A stretch of 64,000 nucleotides of DNA from Caloramator quimbayensis (GCF_900167605.1 NZ_FUYH01000006.1:1-64000), one strand, 5' to 3'. Positions 8,324-16,797 are shown, counted from the stretch's first letter. Notes: a model not told the origin generated them from the sequence alone. Program-made: numbers and translations.

Positions 8324-10843
8324 ATGAGTATTAATAGGACAAATGCCTGTGGCACACAACCTTATGATCAGACTTATAGTCTTGGTTATCAGGTTCATCA
8401 TGAAGACTGGTCTCCATTCCCACGCGTAAATTATCTTAGACAGAAATTTTTAGACAGACAATATTATATTGATGTAGAAAGATTAAGATTGGTTACTGAG
8501 GCGTATAAAAAGCATGAAGCAGCACCATCTAAGTTAAAATGTGCTTATGCCTTTGAGAATATACTACTCAATGTAACACTTCACATTTATGAACAGGATC
8601 TTATTTTAGGTGAGATTGCTGCACCTGCAAAGGCAGCACCAATCTATCCAGAGTTTTCAGTAAACTGGATTATAGATGAAATTTTAAATTCTCCATTTGA
8701 GGAGCGTGCTCATGATCAGTTCTATATAAGAAATGATGAAGAAAGAAAGGAAATCGTAGAACTGTGCAGATATTGGCAAGGTAAAACAGTCGAAGATCTT
8801 ATAAATTCAAGACTTGAAGAAGATCAAATTAAGGGTTCACAATTAGGAAAGAGAATATTCCAGACAAACCTTTACCATTATGCAGGAGTAGGCCATTTAG
8901 TTATAGATTATGCTAAGCTGATGGAAGTCGGCTACGATGGCATGATTGAGGATGCTAAAAAACGCTATGAAAAGTTAGATAAGAAGGATCCCGAATATGG
9001 TGATAAGAGGGACTTCTACTTATCTATGATTATTATGCATGAAGCTGCTAAAAAATATATTGAGCGTTATGCAAAGCTTGCTGAAGAGTATGCTGAAAAA
9101 GAAGAGGATGCTAAGAGAAAAGAAGAACTTAAAACAATGGCAATTAACTGTCATCAAATAGCAGGAGGAGCACCAAAGACTTTTTGGCAGGCACTACAGT
9201 TATTCAATTTTGCAACAACACTAATTCAAATTGAAAGCAATGGACATTCCATTTCCTACGGCCGTATGGATCAATGGCTGTACCCATTCTATGAAAAAGA
9301 TATTAAAAATGGCACTATTACTAAAGAATTTGCTCTTGAGCTTCTTGAAGTTTTATATGTTAAGATGAATAATCCAACAAAGCTTAAGGATAAAGGTACT
9401 GTATTAGTAAGAAACGGCCGAGGCTTTGGGGGTGAGAGCCTTACTATTGGTGGTGTAGACCGCAATGGCAATGATGCAACTAATGATTTAACTATGCTTA
9501 TGTTAGAAGCTTCTGCACATACTCGTATGATGAATCCATGGGTTTGTGTGCGTATGCATGAAAATACACCTTATGAATTAAAGGTTAAAACAGTTGAGTG
9601 TATACGTGCAGGTTATGGACATCCAAAGATTTTCAATGATGCTCCAGCTATTAAAGCTATGATGAGAAAGGGAATGACTCTTGAAGAGGCAAGAGATTAT
9701 GCAGTTGTAGGCTGTGTGGAGATTGACCTTCCTGGAAAAGAATTTGGTTGGCATGATGCGGCTTATGTGAATACACCAAAAATGATGGAGATGGTAGTCA
9801 ATGGCGGAAGATGCCTTGATTGTGGACCTCATTGCGGAAGATGGGAAAGATGTGGAGCTATAGGCAGCCAGCTTGGACCTAATACTGGAAGTCTTGAAAC
9901 TTATAAGAGCTTTGATGAGGTTCTTGAGAGTGTTGATAAGCAGTTTGACTACTGGTGTGATCAGATGTGCAGCAGTTTAAATATTATTGATAATGCCCAT
10001 AGAACACTTAAACCCACTCCATATGTTTCCGCATTTTATGAAGATTGTCTTGAGTCTGGTAAGGATCTTACAGAAGGTGGAGCAAAGTATAACGGCATTG
10101 GACCCCAGGCAAGTGGATTGGGTACTTGTGCAGATTCTTTAGCAACTATAAAGCAGCTTATGTTTGATGAAAAACGTTATACAGGTTTACAGCTTCTTCA
10201 GGCGGTAAAGGACAACTGGGAAGGTCATGAAAAAATATATGCCCTTGTAAACAGTTCAAAGGTTCATCACTATGGTAACGATGATGATTATGCTGATGAA
10301 TTATTCAAGTATATGTTTGAGTGCTACTGCAGACATATTAATGGAAGAAAAACTCCGAGAGGAGGAGAATACAGTCCTGGTGTATATTCTGTAAATGCAA
10401 ATGTAGCTATGGGATTGAATACTAACGCTTCCCTTGATGGACGTAAGGCTTATGAAGCTATTTCTGATAATATGGGACCAGTTCATACTGATGCAGGTTC
10501 CCACGATATTAGTGGACCAACTGCAATCGTAAATTCCCTGACGAAAGTTGATCATAGTCTTGCAACTAATGGTACTCTAATGAACCTCAGATTCCCAGAG
10601 GATGCGGTTTCAGGTATAGAAGGAAGAGACAATCTTATAAGCCTTATTGATGAAATTATTGCGAAGAATGCAATGCATGTTCAGTTTAATATTATGAGTG
10701 CTAAAACCATGAGAGCTGCACAGAAAAAACCAGAAGATTACAAAGATATGCTTGTTCGTGTTGCTGGATATAGTGCTTATTTTGTAGAGCTTGGAAAGCC
10801 ACTACAAAAAGATTTGATTCAGCGTACAGAGCTTCATTTTTAA
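8324..10843 (+). CDS. Glycyl radical enzyme of the dehydratase/C-S lyase type, substrate unassigned
   Basis: 839 residues, normal for the PFL/glycerol-dehydratase superfamily. The thiyl cysteine and general base are seen in VVGCVEIDLPGKE (Cys464, Glu466). The glycyl loop VRVAGYSAYFVEL carries Gly815, 24 residues from the end. GCVE excludes true pyruvate formate-lyase, which has two adjacent cysteines. Choline, glycerol, propanediol, hydroxyproline, isethionate and DHPS enzymes share the CxE pattern. A four-cysteine cluster, CLDCGPHC then RWERC, lies at residues 497-510. The start is ATG 8324 after AAGGAGG. Downstream TauE-type exporter, Fe-type alcohol dehydrogenase and SLC13 permease genes suggest cleavage of a small sulfonate with sulfite release. 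This is inference: a dehydratase or an arylacetate decarboxylase remain possible. Confidence 0.9.
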   Translation: MSINRTNACGTQPYDQTYSLGYQVHHEDWSPFPRVNYLRQKFLDRQYYIDVERLRLVTEAYKKHEAAPSKLKCAYAFENILLNVTLHIYEQDLILGEIAAPAKAAPIYPEFSVNWIIDEILNSPFEERAHDQFYIRNDEERKEIVELCRYWQGKTVEDLINSRLEEDQIKGSQLGKRIFQTNLYHYAGVGHLVIDYAKLMEVGYDGMIEDAKKRYEKLDKKDPEYGDKRDFYLSMIIMHEAAKKYIERYAKLAEEYAEKEEDAKRKEELKTMAINCHQIAGGAPKTFWQALQLFNFATTLIQIESNGHSISYGRMDQWLYPFYEKDIKNGTITKEFALELLEVLYVKMNNPTKLKDKGTVLVRNGRGFGGESLTIGGVDRNGNDATNDLTMLMLEASAHTRMMNPWVCVRMHENTPYELKVKTVECIRAGYGHPKIFNDAPAIKAMMRKGMTLEEARDYAVVGCVEIDLPGKEFGWHDAAYVNTPKMMEMVVNGGRCLDCGPHCGRWERCGAIGSQLGPNTGSLETYKSFDEVLESVDKQFDYWCDQMCSSLNIIDNAHRTLKPTPYVSAFYEDCLESGKDLTEGGAKYNGIGPQASGLGTCADSLATIKQLMFDEKRYTGLQLLQAVKDNWEGHEKIYALVNSSKVHHYGNDDDYADELFKYMFECYCRHINGRKTPRGGEYSPGVYSVNANVAMGLNTNASLDGRKAYEAISDNMGPVHTDAGSHDISGPTAIVNSLTKVDHSLATNGTLMNLRFPEDAVSGIEGRDNLISLIDEIIAKNAMHVQFNIMSAKTMRAAQKKPEDYKDMLVRVAGYSAYFVELGKPLQKDLIQRTELHF

Positions 10844-10886
10844 GAGTATTATTAGAAATTAAAGTATTAAATTTTATAATTTTAAA

Positions 10887-10930
10887 TTGTAAGCTAAGTG
10901 GACATACTTTTCTGTTCACTTAGTTTACAA
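10887..10930 (+). terminator. Stem-loop between the glycyl radical enzyme and exporter genes
   Basis: TTGTAAGCTAAGTG pairs with CACTTAGTTTACAA with one G-T mismatch. There is no T-run, so it may be a partial terminator, an RNA-stabilising hairpin or an operator. Confidence 0.5.
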
Positions 10931-11069
10931 TAAAAGTTTTTAATATATTTGAAAATAGCAATTATAAACAAATTATCATGAAAATAAAATTAGAATTGTG
11001 TTACGTTATATTTGTTCTTTCTAAAAAATAGTTAAATACGATATTATTTATAAAATAGGAGGATTAATT

Positions 11070-11855
11070 ATGATTTGGGAATTTTCTTTTTTACTTGTTG
11101 CTTTGATGCAGATTGTTGGATTTTTCGTTCAGGGATGTACAGGATTTGGTTGTACTGTTATAGCAGCTCCGGTTACAAACGGTTTACTTGGAACAAAAAC
11201 AGGTGTACCCTATGGTACTCTTATAACTCTCCCATTTCTTTATTATTTGGGATTCAAAACGTACCGAGAGGTTTCTTGGAAAGACTTATTAAAGATTGTA
11301 CTTTTATGTGCACCGGGAATTGTTATTGGAAATGTTTTGTTTTATAGAATTAGTGATGTTACTGCTAAAATATGTATTGGAGCTATGGTTACTTTTATTG
11401 CATTAATAAATATTTATAAACATATTATAAAACCTTTGGTTCTTAAAAAAGTAGAAACTGAAGAAGCAATAGATACTCCGGTTAAAAAGTTTTTACGCTA
11501 TGGATGCCTTGCTTTAGGCGGTGTTGTTCATGGGGCATTTAACATAGGAGGTCCCCTAATAACTGTATATACGATTTCATCAGTAAAGGAAAAAGAAAAG
11601 TTCCGTAATACTATGAATATGGTATGGATTGTTCTTAATACATATAATGCATTTAACCAATACCGTAATGGTGCATGGACTCCTCGTTTGTTTAGTGCGC
11701 TTAGCATTGGTGTTCCGATGGCAGCTATAGGATTTTTCCTTGGTATGTCATTCTTAAAAAGAATTAATCGTGAACAGTTCTTACGTATGGTATATTGTGT
11801 ATTATTGTTTATAGGCAGCGATATGTTTATTCGAAATCTTTTGAAAGTTTTATAA
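11070..11855 (+). CDS. TauE/SafE-family (TSUP) membrane exporter
   Basis: 261 residues, almost wholly hydrophobic, with about seven to eight membrane segments. It begins with FLLVALMQIVGFFVQGCTGF and has a mirrored second half (ALGGVVHGAFNIGGPLITVY), the two-fold repeat typical of TSUP proteins. Family members export sulfite, sulfoacetate or related organic anions; TauE-like proteins often accompany sulfonate degradation genes. It starts behind AGGAGG, 226 bases after the glycyl radical enzyme gene, and is followed 31 bases later by the alcohol dehydrogenase gene. In this setting, export of sulfite released from a sulfonate is a reasonable inference. Other small anions cannot be excluded. Confidence 0.85.
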   Translation: MIWEFSFLLVALMQIVGFFVQGCTGFGCTVIAAPVTNGLLGTKTGVPYGTLITLPFLYYLGFKTYREVSWKDLLKIVLLCAPGIVIGNVLFYRISDVTAKICIGAMVTFIALINIYKHIIKPLVLKKVETEEAIDTPVKKFLRYGCLALGGVVHGAFNIGGPLITVYTISSVKEKEKFRNTMNMVWIVLNTYNAFNQYRNGAWTPRLFSALSIGVPMAAIGFFLGMSFLKRINREQFLRMVYCVLLFIGSDMFIRNLLKVL

Positions 11856-11886
11856 AATAAATTTGACAAAAGAAAGGTGAAGAAAA

Positions 11887-13035
11887 ATGAAGGATTTTAA
11901 CTTTAAAATTCCGCAGGATATTGAATTTGGAGTGGGAAGCTTAAAAAAACTTCCTGATATACTTAAGGAGAATAATGCAGGTCATGTATTTTTAATTTCT
12001 GATCATGGTTTGGAAAGTATAGGAGTAGTAAAGAAAATTCAGGATATTATAGAAGCTAAAGAAATTAAATGCACAACATATCTTGAAGTAAAACCTAATC
12101 CAACAGTAGATATTGTAAATGAAGCTACTAAAATATATAAAGAATCAGGTGCAACAAGTATTGTGGCTCTTGGTGGAGGAAGCCCAATGGATGTTGCGAA
12201 AGCAGTAGGGGTACTTGCAAGCTATGGAGGTAAAATTACAGATTATGAGGGAAATCATAAGGTTCCGGGAGCGATTGTACCGATAATTGCTATTCCTACA
12301 ACTGCAGGAACAGGAAGTGAGGTAACAGCCTCTGCTGTAATTACAGATGAATCGAGAAATTATAAAATGACAGTATTTAGTTATGAAATTCTTCCTAAAT
12401 ATGCGATTTTGGATCCAGAACTCATTATGACAGCACCAGCATCAATTGCTGCTTCCTGTGGTATAGATGCTCTTATTCATGCATTAGAAGCATATCTGTC
12501 AAGAAATGCTTCTCCATTTTCAGATGCAATGGCTGAAAAAGCAATGGAATTAATTGGCAGAAATATACGCCGTTTTGTAGCAAACAGAGAAGATGAGGAA
12601 GCTGCATGTGCAATGATGGCAGGGAGCAATTTTGCTGGAATTGCCTTTGCAAGGGCAAGACTTGGTAATATACATGCAATGAGCCATCCTGTAAGTGCAT
12701 ATTTCAATGTCCCCCACGGAGTTGCAAATGCTGTACTTCTTCCCACAGTCATTGAGTATAATGCCCTATCTGACAATGGACGTTATGAAGTAATTTATAA
12801 TTATATACGTGAAGGCAATGAAGCATATAATGGTTTTAAACCTGATATGTTAGTTAAGGAAATAAAAAAATTAAATGCAGATTTAGGAATTCCAAAATCA
12901 CTATCAGAGGTAGGAGTTAAAGAAGAGACTATTCCTGATATGGCAAAAGATGCCTTAAAGAGTGCAAATATTTTAGCTAATCCAAGAAAATCCAATTTGA
13001 ATGATATTATTGAACTTTATAGGAAAGCATTATAA
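11887..13035 (+). CDS. Iron-type (group III) alcohol dehydrogenase
   Basis: 382 residues, typical length. The nucleotide-binding region has GGGSPMDVAKAVG near residue 97 and the PTTAGTGSEVT segment near 138. Metal ligands are visible in GIDALIHALEAY (Asp, His), HAMSHP and VPHGVANA (His). The family reduces aldehydes or ketones with NAD(P)H, or oxidises alcohols. In known sulfonate pathways, enzymes of this fold act as sulfoacetaldehyde reductase (SarD) or remove the carbonyl product of the glycyl radical lyase. Here it could reduce acetaldehyde, hydroxyacetone or a similar product, regenerating NAD+. The AGAAAGGTGAAG ribosome site is close to the start, and the gene is probably co-transcribed with the exporter. 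Confidence 0.92.
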   Translation: MKDFNFKIPQDIEFGVGSLKKLPDILKENNAGHVFLISDHGLESIGVVKKIQDIIEAKEIKCTTYLEVKPNPTVDIVNEATKIYKESGATSIVALGGGSPMDVAKAVGVLASYGGKITDYEGNHKVPGAIVPIIAIPTTAGTGSEVTASAVITDESRNYKMTVFSYEILPKYAILDPELIMTAPASIAASCGIDALIHALEAYLSRNASPFSDAMAEKAMELIGRNIRRFVANREDEEAACAMMAGSNFAGIAFARARLGNIHAMSHPVSAYFNVPHGVANAVLLPTVIEYNALSDNGRYEVIYNYIREGNEAYNGFKPDMLVKEIKKLNADLGIPKSLSEVGVKEETIPDMAKDALKSANILANPRKSNLNDIIELYRKAL

Positions 13036-13054
13036 AATAGGCTTATTATTAAGA

Positions 13055-13101
13055 ACATCCCAGATGCTTAGAAAATTTATCAGACATTTGGGATGTATTT
13101 T
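13055..13101 (+). terminator. Stem-loop with short T-run after the alcohol dehydrogenase gene
   Basis: ACATCCCAGATG pairs with CATTTGGGATGT (one G-T pair), followed by ATTTT. It would partly separate the permease gene from the upstream genes. Confidence 0.6.
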
Positions 13102-13158
13102 AAAATCAGCTCGATAAAAAAATCACAAACTGGACAAGTAAGATTCGGAGGAGGAGAT

Positions 13159-14550
13159 ATGTCAATGAATATTGAGGCAAATAAGAAAAAACTTATCGGG
13201 TGGATTATCAGCATATTAGTGCCAGCAATAATTGCTTTTGTTCCGGTTTCGCCAAATTTTACACAAAATTTGAAGCTGTTTTTTATAATTACTTTGTTTG
13301 TTATTCTAATAATTGCTTTTGAACTTCTTCCACAGCTGATTTCAGCTTTTCTCCTTCCTACATTATATTTGGTTAGTGGACTTGTGCCAATTGAAATTGC
13401 TTTTAAGTCATGGACGAGCACTACTGTTTGGATGGTTTTAGGTGGACTTATTTTCAGCAATGTGCTTGATGATTGCGGCCTTTTAAAACGTATTGCTTAC
13501 TATGTTATAAGTAAATGTGGGGGTACATATGCCGGCACTGTATTTGGATGCTTTTTTATTGGCATTGCTCTTAATATAGTTACATTTTGTTATGGCTGGC
13601 TTGTTTCCAGTGCATTGGTATTTGGTATTTGTAAAGCGATGGACCTGAAACCTTCAAGGGAATCGTCTTTGGTGTGCTTTGCTGGAACGATAGGAGCCAC
13701 AGGAGCTACAATATTTATGTATTATCCAGGTTACTTTGCTCTTATGGAGACAGCAATAAGAAAATTTATTCCAAATTATAGAATGAATATGTTTTCATCA
13801 TTTATGTATAATGGATTTGCGGTTATCTTCTATATCTTAACACTTATTATACTGATGAAAATTTATAAAACAAAGGATATGGACGTAAAGTTTGGTAAAG
13901 AGCTTTTTGAAGAAAAATATAAAGAGCTCGGGAAAATGAGTGTTAAAGAGAAAAAATCAGTTGTAATGATTGTACTTCTGCTTGTGTATCTTTTTACAAC
14001 AGGATTTACTAAACTCCCAGCAGCATATGGATTTATGCTGATTCCATTTTTGATGTATCTTCCAGGTATTGATATAGGAGACAGCAAAACATTATCAAAG
14101 CTTAATTTTTCAATGGTTTTCTTTGTGGCAACCTGCCTTGGAATTGGAATTGTTGGGGCTGAGGTTGGATTTGGAGATTTCCTATCAAATATTGCGGTGC
14201 CTATGCTATCTGGGAAGAGCCCTTTAATAGCATGCATTGCATTTATGTTCATTGGAACGGTTGCTAATTTCTTTATGACACCCTTTGCGATGCTTGGTAG
14301 TCTTTCTATTCCTTTTGCACAAATAGCAGTGTCATTGGGAATGAGTCCTATAGCTGCAGTTATGATTCTATTACTTTCATGTGAAATATTGTTATTGCCT
14401 TATCAATCAGCAGGGAATCTGATTATGTATTCATATGGTCTGATGCCTATGAAAGATTTTATTAAGCAGGAAGGCTTGAAAGCTTTGATTATGATTGTTG
14501 GATTTATTCTTGTGATGTATCCTTTATGGAATCTGTTTGGACTTATGTAA
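13159..14550 (+). CDS. SLC13/DASS-type anion permease
   Basis: About 463 residues with roughly 11-12 membrane segments. Segments such as FELLPQLISAFLLPTLYLVS, AGTIGATGATIFMYYPGYFA and a C-terminal SIPFAQIAVSLGMSPIAAVM resemble the DASS/ArsB ion-transporter fold. Members carry di- and tricarboxylates, sulfate or sulfonates with sodium or protons. As the last gene of the glycyl radical cluster it is the likely uptake system for the substrate, while the TSUP protein would export the product. Two ATGs (13159 and 13165) lie behind GGAGGAGGAG; the first is used. The upstream reading-frame extension to 13093 lies within the preceding hairpin and is unlikely to be translated. Confidence 0.8.
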   Translation: MSMNIEANKKKLIGWIISILVPAIIAFVPVSPNFTQNLKLFFIITLFVILIIAFELLPQLISAFLLPTLYLVSGLVPIEIAFKSWTSTTVWMVLGGLIFSNVLDDCGLLKRIAYYVISKCGGTYAGTVFGCFFIGIALNIVTFCYGWLVSSALVFGICKAMDLKPSRESSLVCFAGTIGATGATIFMYYPGYFALMETAIRKFIPNYRMNMFSSFMYNGFAVIFYILTLIILMKIYKTKDMDVKFGKELFEEKYKELGKMSVKEKKSVVMIVLLLVYLFTTGFTKLPAAYGFMLIPFLMYLPGIDIGDSKTLSKLNFSMVFFVATCLGIGIVGAEVGFGDFLSNIAVPMLSGKSPLIACIAFMFIGTVANFFMTPFAMLGSLSIPFAQIAVSLGMSPIAAVMILLLSCEILLLPYQSAGNLIMYSYGLMPMKDFIKQEGLKALIMIVGFILVMYPLWNLFGLM

Positions 14551-14561
14551 CAAAGAATAAT

Positions 14562-14613
14562 AAGAAGTTGCCACACTAACTTAATTTTTAGTTGGGTGGC
14601 AGCTTCTTTTTTG
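14562..14613 (+). terminator. Strong terminator closing the glycyl radical enzyme cluster
   Basis: AAGAAG-TGCCAC-CTAACT pairs with AGTT-GTGGCA-CTTCTT, followed by a T-run. Confidence 0.85.
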
Positions 14614-14648
14614 TAAAAATATATACTATTTTATGTTCTAATAATTCA

Positions 14649-14825
14649 AACGTTGAAAAACAGAAAATAGATTGGTATAATTTACATAAACAAATGCAAC
14701 TCTAACAATTATTCCATGAAAATAATCTAATAAAAGAGAATCAAAATCTGCATAATGAAATTAACTTACTTAAAAATGAAGTGGATAATTTAAAATTAAG
14801 AAATACTAACGATAAAACTGAATAA
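14649..14825 (+). pseudogene. Broken coiled-coil C-terminal remnant
   Basis: One frame reads an open stretch interrupted by a single TAA. After the stop it continues QLFHENNLIKENQNLHNEIN and then LLKNEVDNLKLRN before a final TAA, a leucine/asparagine coiled-coil pattern. There is no start or ribosome site. It looks like the tail of a decayed gene, but could be chance in AT-rich DNA. The rest of 14614-15003 shows no gene. Confidence 0.3.
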
Positions 14826-15003
14826 TAATATAAATGATTTTTAATAAATTAGAGCATCCATAGTTTTGAGAAAATAAAGCTATTGATGCCTTTTTAATTA
14901 TAGAAATAAAAGAACATAAAATTATTTTAGAACTATAAATAGTGATTTGCATATTTATACTATTTAAAGCATGTATAAATTAATTAATAAAAAGGAGAAA
15001 AAA

Positions 15004-15684
15004 ATGATACCTTTAAGAGATATAAATCCAAGCAGAAAAAAACCTTATGTGACAGTACTTATAATAATTATTAATATTTTTGTATTTGCTTTTGAATCTG
15101 TTTTACCCTCGAATTTAACAGTATCTTTTATTCAATTTTTTGGTTTTATACCCCATGAATTTACAAAGTCTATATCACGTATGTCAATAGATTATATTGG
15201 AGCTAATATTATTACAATATTTACAAGTATGTTTATACATGGAAGTTTTATGCATCTAATTAGTAACATGTGGGCTCTTTGGCTATTCGGAGATAATGTA
15301 GAGGATAGGGTGGGGCATTTTAAATTTTTGATAATATATCTATTTAGCGGATTTATTGCAGCAATTTCTCATTATTTATTTAATATTAATACTCAAGTAG
15401 TAACGATAGGAGCTTCAGGGGCAATTGCAGGGGTAATGGGAATTTATTTTGTTTTATATCCTTTTGCAAAAATAAGGACTCTTTTTTTACTTTTGTGGCT
15501 GCCAGTTTTTATTAATATTCCAGCATTTATATATATTGGATTTTGGTTCATATCCCAAATATCAAATGGCATATTAACTTTATTTGGACCAGTTTATGGA
15601 TTTGGAATTGCATGGTGGGCACATATTGGAGGATTTTTATATGGAATTTATATTGGTAGGAGGTTAAGAAGAAGCTATTTATAA
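15004..15684 (+). CDS. Rhomboid-family intramembrane serine protease
   Basis: About 226 residues with six membrane segments. The catalytic serine is in TIGASGAIAGVMG (GxSG) near residue 144 and the catalytic histidine in WWAHIGGFLYG near residue 206. The HGSFMHLISNMWALWLFG segment supplies the conserved loop/oxyanion region. Rhomboids cut membrane proteins within the bilayer; the substrate is unknown. The start is ATG 15004 behind AAGGAG, not the upstream ATG at 14971. The last 17 bases overlap a fragment of an ABC transporter gene in another frame, so the gene appears to have been joined to foreign sequence at its 3' end. The final residues (GRRLRRSYL) may therefore not be original. Confidence 0.88.
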   Translation: MIPLRDINPSRKKPYVTVLIIIINIFVFAFESVLPSNLTVSFIQFFGFIPHEFTKSISRMSIDYIGANIITIFTSMFIHGSFMHLISNMWALWLFGDNVEDRVGHFKFLIIYLFSGFIAAISHYLFNINTQVVTIGASGAIAGVMGIYFVLYPFAKIRTLFLLLWLPVFINIPAFIYIGFWFISQISNGILTLFGPVYGFGIAWWAHIGGFLYGIYIGRRLRRSYL

Positions 15685-15880
15685 ACGCTTTGAAAAAATT
15701 ATAAAAGATAAAACATCGGTAATAATTACCCATCGTTTAGGAGCAGTACGTTTTGCAGATAAGGTTTTGGTAATGAATAAAGGAAAAGTTGCAGGCTTTG
15801 GAACACATGATTATCTTCTTGAAAATAATGACGAGTATAAAAATATGTGGACTGCACAATCAAAATATTATACGAATTGA
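15668..15880 (+). pseudogene. C-terminal fragment of an ABC transporter ATPase/permease
   Basis: A 70-codon open stretch, bounded upstream by TAA and with no start codon or ribosome site, reads EEAIYKRFEKIIKDKTSVII, then THRLGAVRFADKVLVMNKGK, and ends in SKYYTN. This is the tail of an ATP-binding cassette domain: the helix after the D-loop, the H-loop histidine (ITHRL) and the final KGKVAGFGTHDYLL strand. The Walker A, signature and Walker B parts are missing. Fused exporters of peptides or bacteriocins end this way. It overlaps the rhomboid gene end by 17 bases, suggesting a deletion or recombination joint here. Confidence 0.75.
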
Positions 15881-15914
15881 AAATAAGAGTCTGTAAATAA
15901 ATTTATGTAAAATT

Positions 15915-15966
15915 AAAAGCCTCTTTCTTGGAAAAAATTAAAATTAACCAAGCATGGGGCTTTTTA
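15915..15966 (+). terminator. Probable terminator after the ABC fragment
   Basis: AAAAGCC/GGCTTTTT outer arms and CTTGG/CCAAG inner arms, followed by T-rich sequence. It may act for the ABC remnant, and in the other direction for the hepT gene. Confidence 0.5.
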
Positions 15967-15983
15967 AATATTTATACATATTT

Positions 15984-16397
15984 TTATAATCTTGTTTTTT
16001 GAATTATTGCCTCAGTGAATTCTTTAAAATCCACCAAATGATTTTCTATAATTTTTTTAATAACTGATAAATTAACAGCTTGATAATCATGTACAACTAT
16101 GTTTCGAAAGCCTACCATACGCTTCATTTTTATTGCTAAAGTATCATTTATAATTCCATTTTGATATAAAAGCTCAAAAGCATCTCTGCTATTTTGAGGA
16201 ATACCAAGCTTTTCATCTGCAGCAATATGCATAGCCAAATCTATACATGCTTCACATGCTCTTTGAATATTTAGTATTATGGAATCCTGCTTAGTATAAT
16301 TTCTAAGATTTTCAGGATTATTATCATATTCTTCGTGAATTCTTTTAATACATCTTTCTATTATTTGTATTTTATTATAAACAATATCAGTTATCAT
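15984..16397 (-). CDS. hepT: HepT-like HEPN ribonuclease toxin
   Basis: About 137 residues of the DUF86/HepT family. The HEPN catalytic motif appears as RNIVVHDY (Arg98, His103, Tyr105), the Rx4HxY form in which the tyrosine is modified by the partner. The upstream helix pattern IQRACEACIDLAMHIAADEK is typical. It acts as an RNase toxin blocked by AMP addition from MntA. The start is ATG 16397 behind AAAAGGGGAAAAG; this overlaps the antitoxin gene end by 11 bases, giving coupled translation in the order antitoxin then toxin. The reading frame can be extended to 16448 but without a ribosome site. Confidence 0.88.
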   Translation of the reverse strand: MITDIVYNKIQIIERCIKRIHEEYDNNPENLRNYTKQDSIILNIQRACEACIDLAMHIAADEKLGIPQNSRDAFELLYQNGIINDTLAIKMKRMVGFRNIVVHDYQAVNLSVIKKIIENHLVDFKEFTEAIIQKTRL

Positions 16398-16797
16398 ATA
16401 CTTTTCCCCTTTTTTGTATACTTTCCAGTATAACTGCTCTTTCTTCATTTAAAATTGCATAATCTTTAAATGCAATCATTTCAAAATATTTACGCCTTGT
16501 ATTATCAGAGCAGTATATAACCTCTCCTGTTCCAACAACCTGTGCTTTAAAAACTGAAGAGGAATTTTTCAAATCTATTAAATCTACTTCTTTTTTTAAC
16601 ATATCAGCTAAATCCTGAGCTTTTATAAACAAATCATAACCAGATATATTATTATCACTTAAAAATGCTATATCTATATCGCTGTCTTTTCTAAAATTTC
16701 CTTTTACAGCCGAACCAAATAAATATATAACATATGGATCAAAGTGTACTATAAGAAATTCAACAATTTTGCTAACAGTTTTTTCATCTAAATACAT
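16387..16797 (-). CDS. mntA: MntA-type minimal nucleotidyltransferase antitoxin
   Basis: 136 residues. The nucleotidyltransferase signature FGSAVKGNFRKDSDID gives Gly28-Ser29 and Asp40/Asp42, with a later VDLIDLKN segment as the third carboxylate. MntA proteins transfer AMP from ATP to a tyrosine of HepT, switching the toxin off (type VII toxin-antitoxin). The gene lies directly upstream of hepT on the same strand, overlapping it. The C-terminal half contains the EMIAFKDYAILNEERAVILE helix usual for this family. It is likely an accessory module for phage defence or plasmid/element stability. Confidence 0.88.
   Translation of the reverse strand: MYLDEKTVSKIVEFLIVHFDPYVIYLFGSAVKGNFRKDSDIDIAFLSDNNISGYDLFIKAQDLADMLKKEVDLIDLKNSSSVFKAQVVGTGEVIYCSDNTRRKYFEMIAFKDYAILNEERAVILESIQKRGKVYDN

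Noticed and set aside
8324-10843. Assignment as pyruvate formate-lyase.
   Set aside because: The active site is GCVE rather than two adjacent cysteines, and the activase has two extra ferredoxin motifs.
11075-11347. 90-codon frame overlapping the TauE/SafE gene on the same strand.
   Set aside because: The overlapping frame encodes the TSUP membrane repeat with a good ribosome site; this one has neither.
12477-12776. Antisense 99-codon frame inside the alcohol dehydrogenase gene.
   Set aside because: It is a shadow of a conserved coding region with no ribosome site or recognisable protein. The same holds for the antisense frames in gudD, the glycerate kinase gene and the hydrogenase genes.
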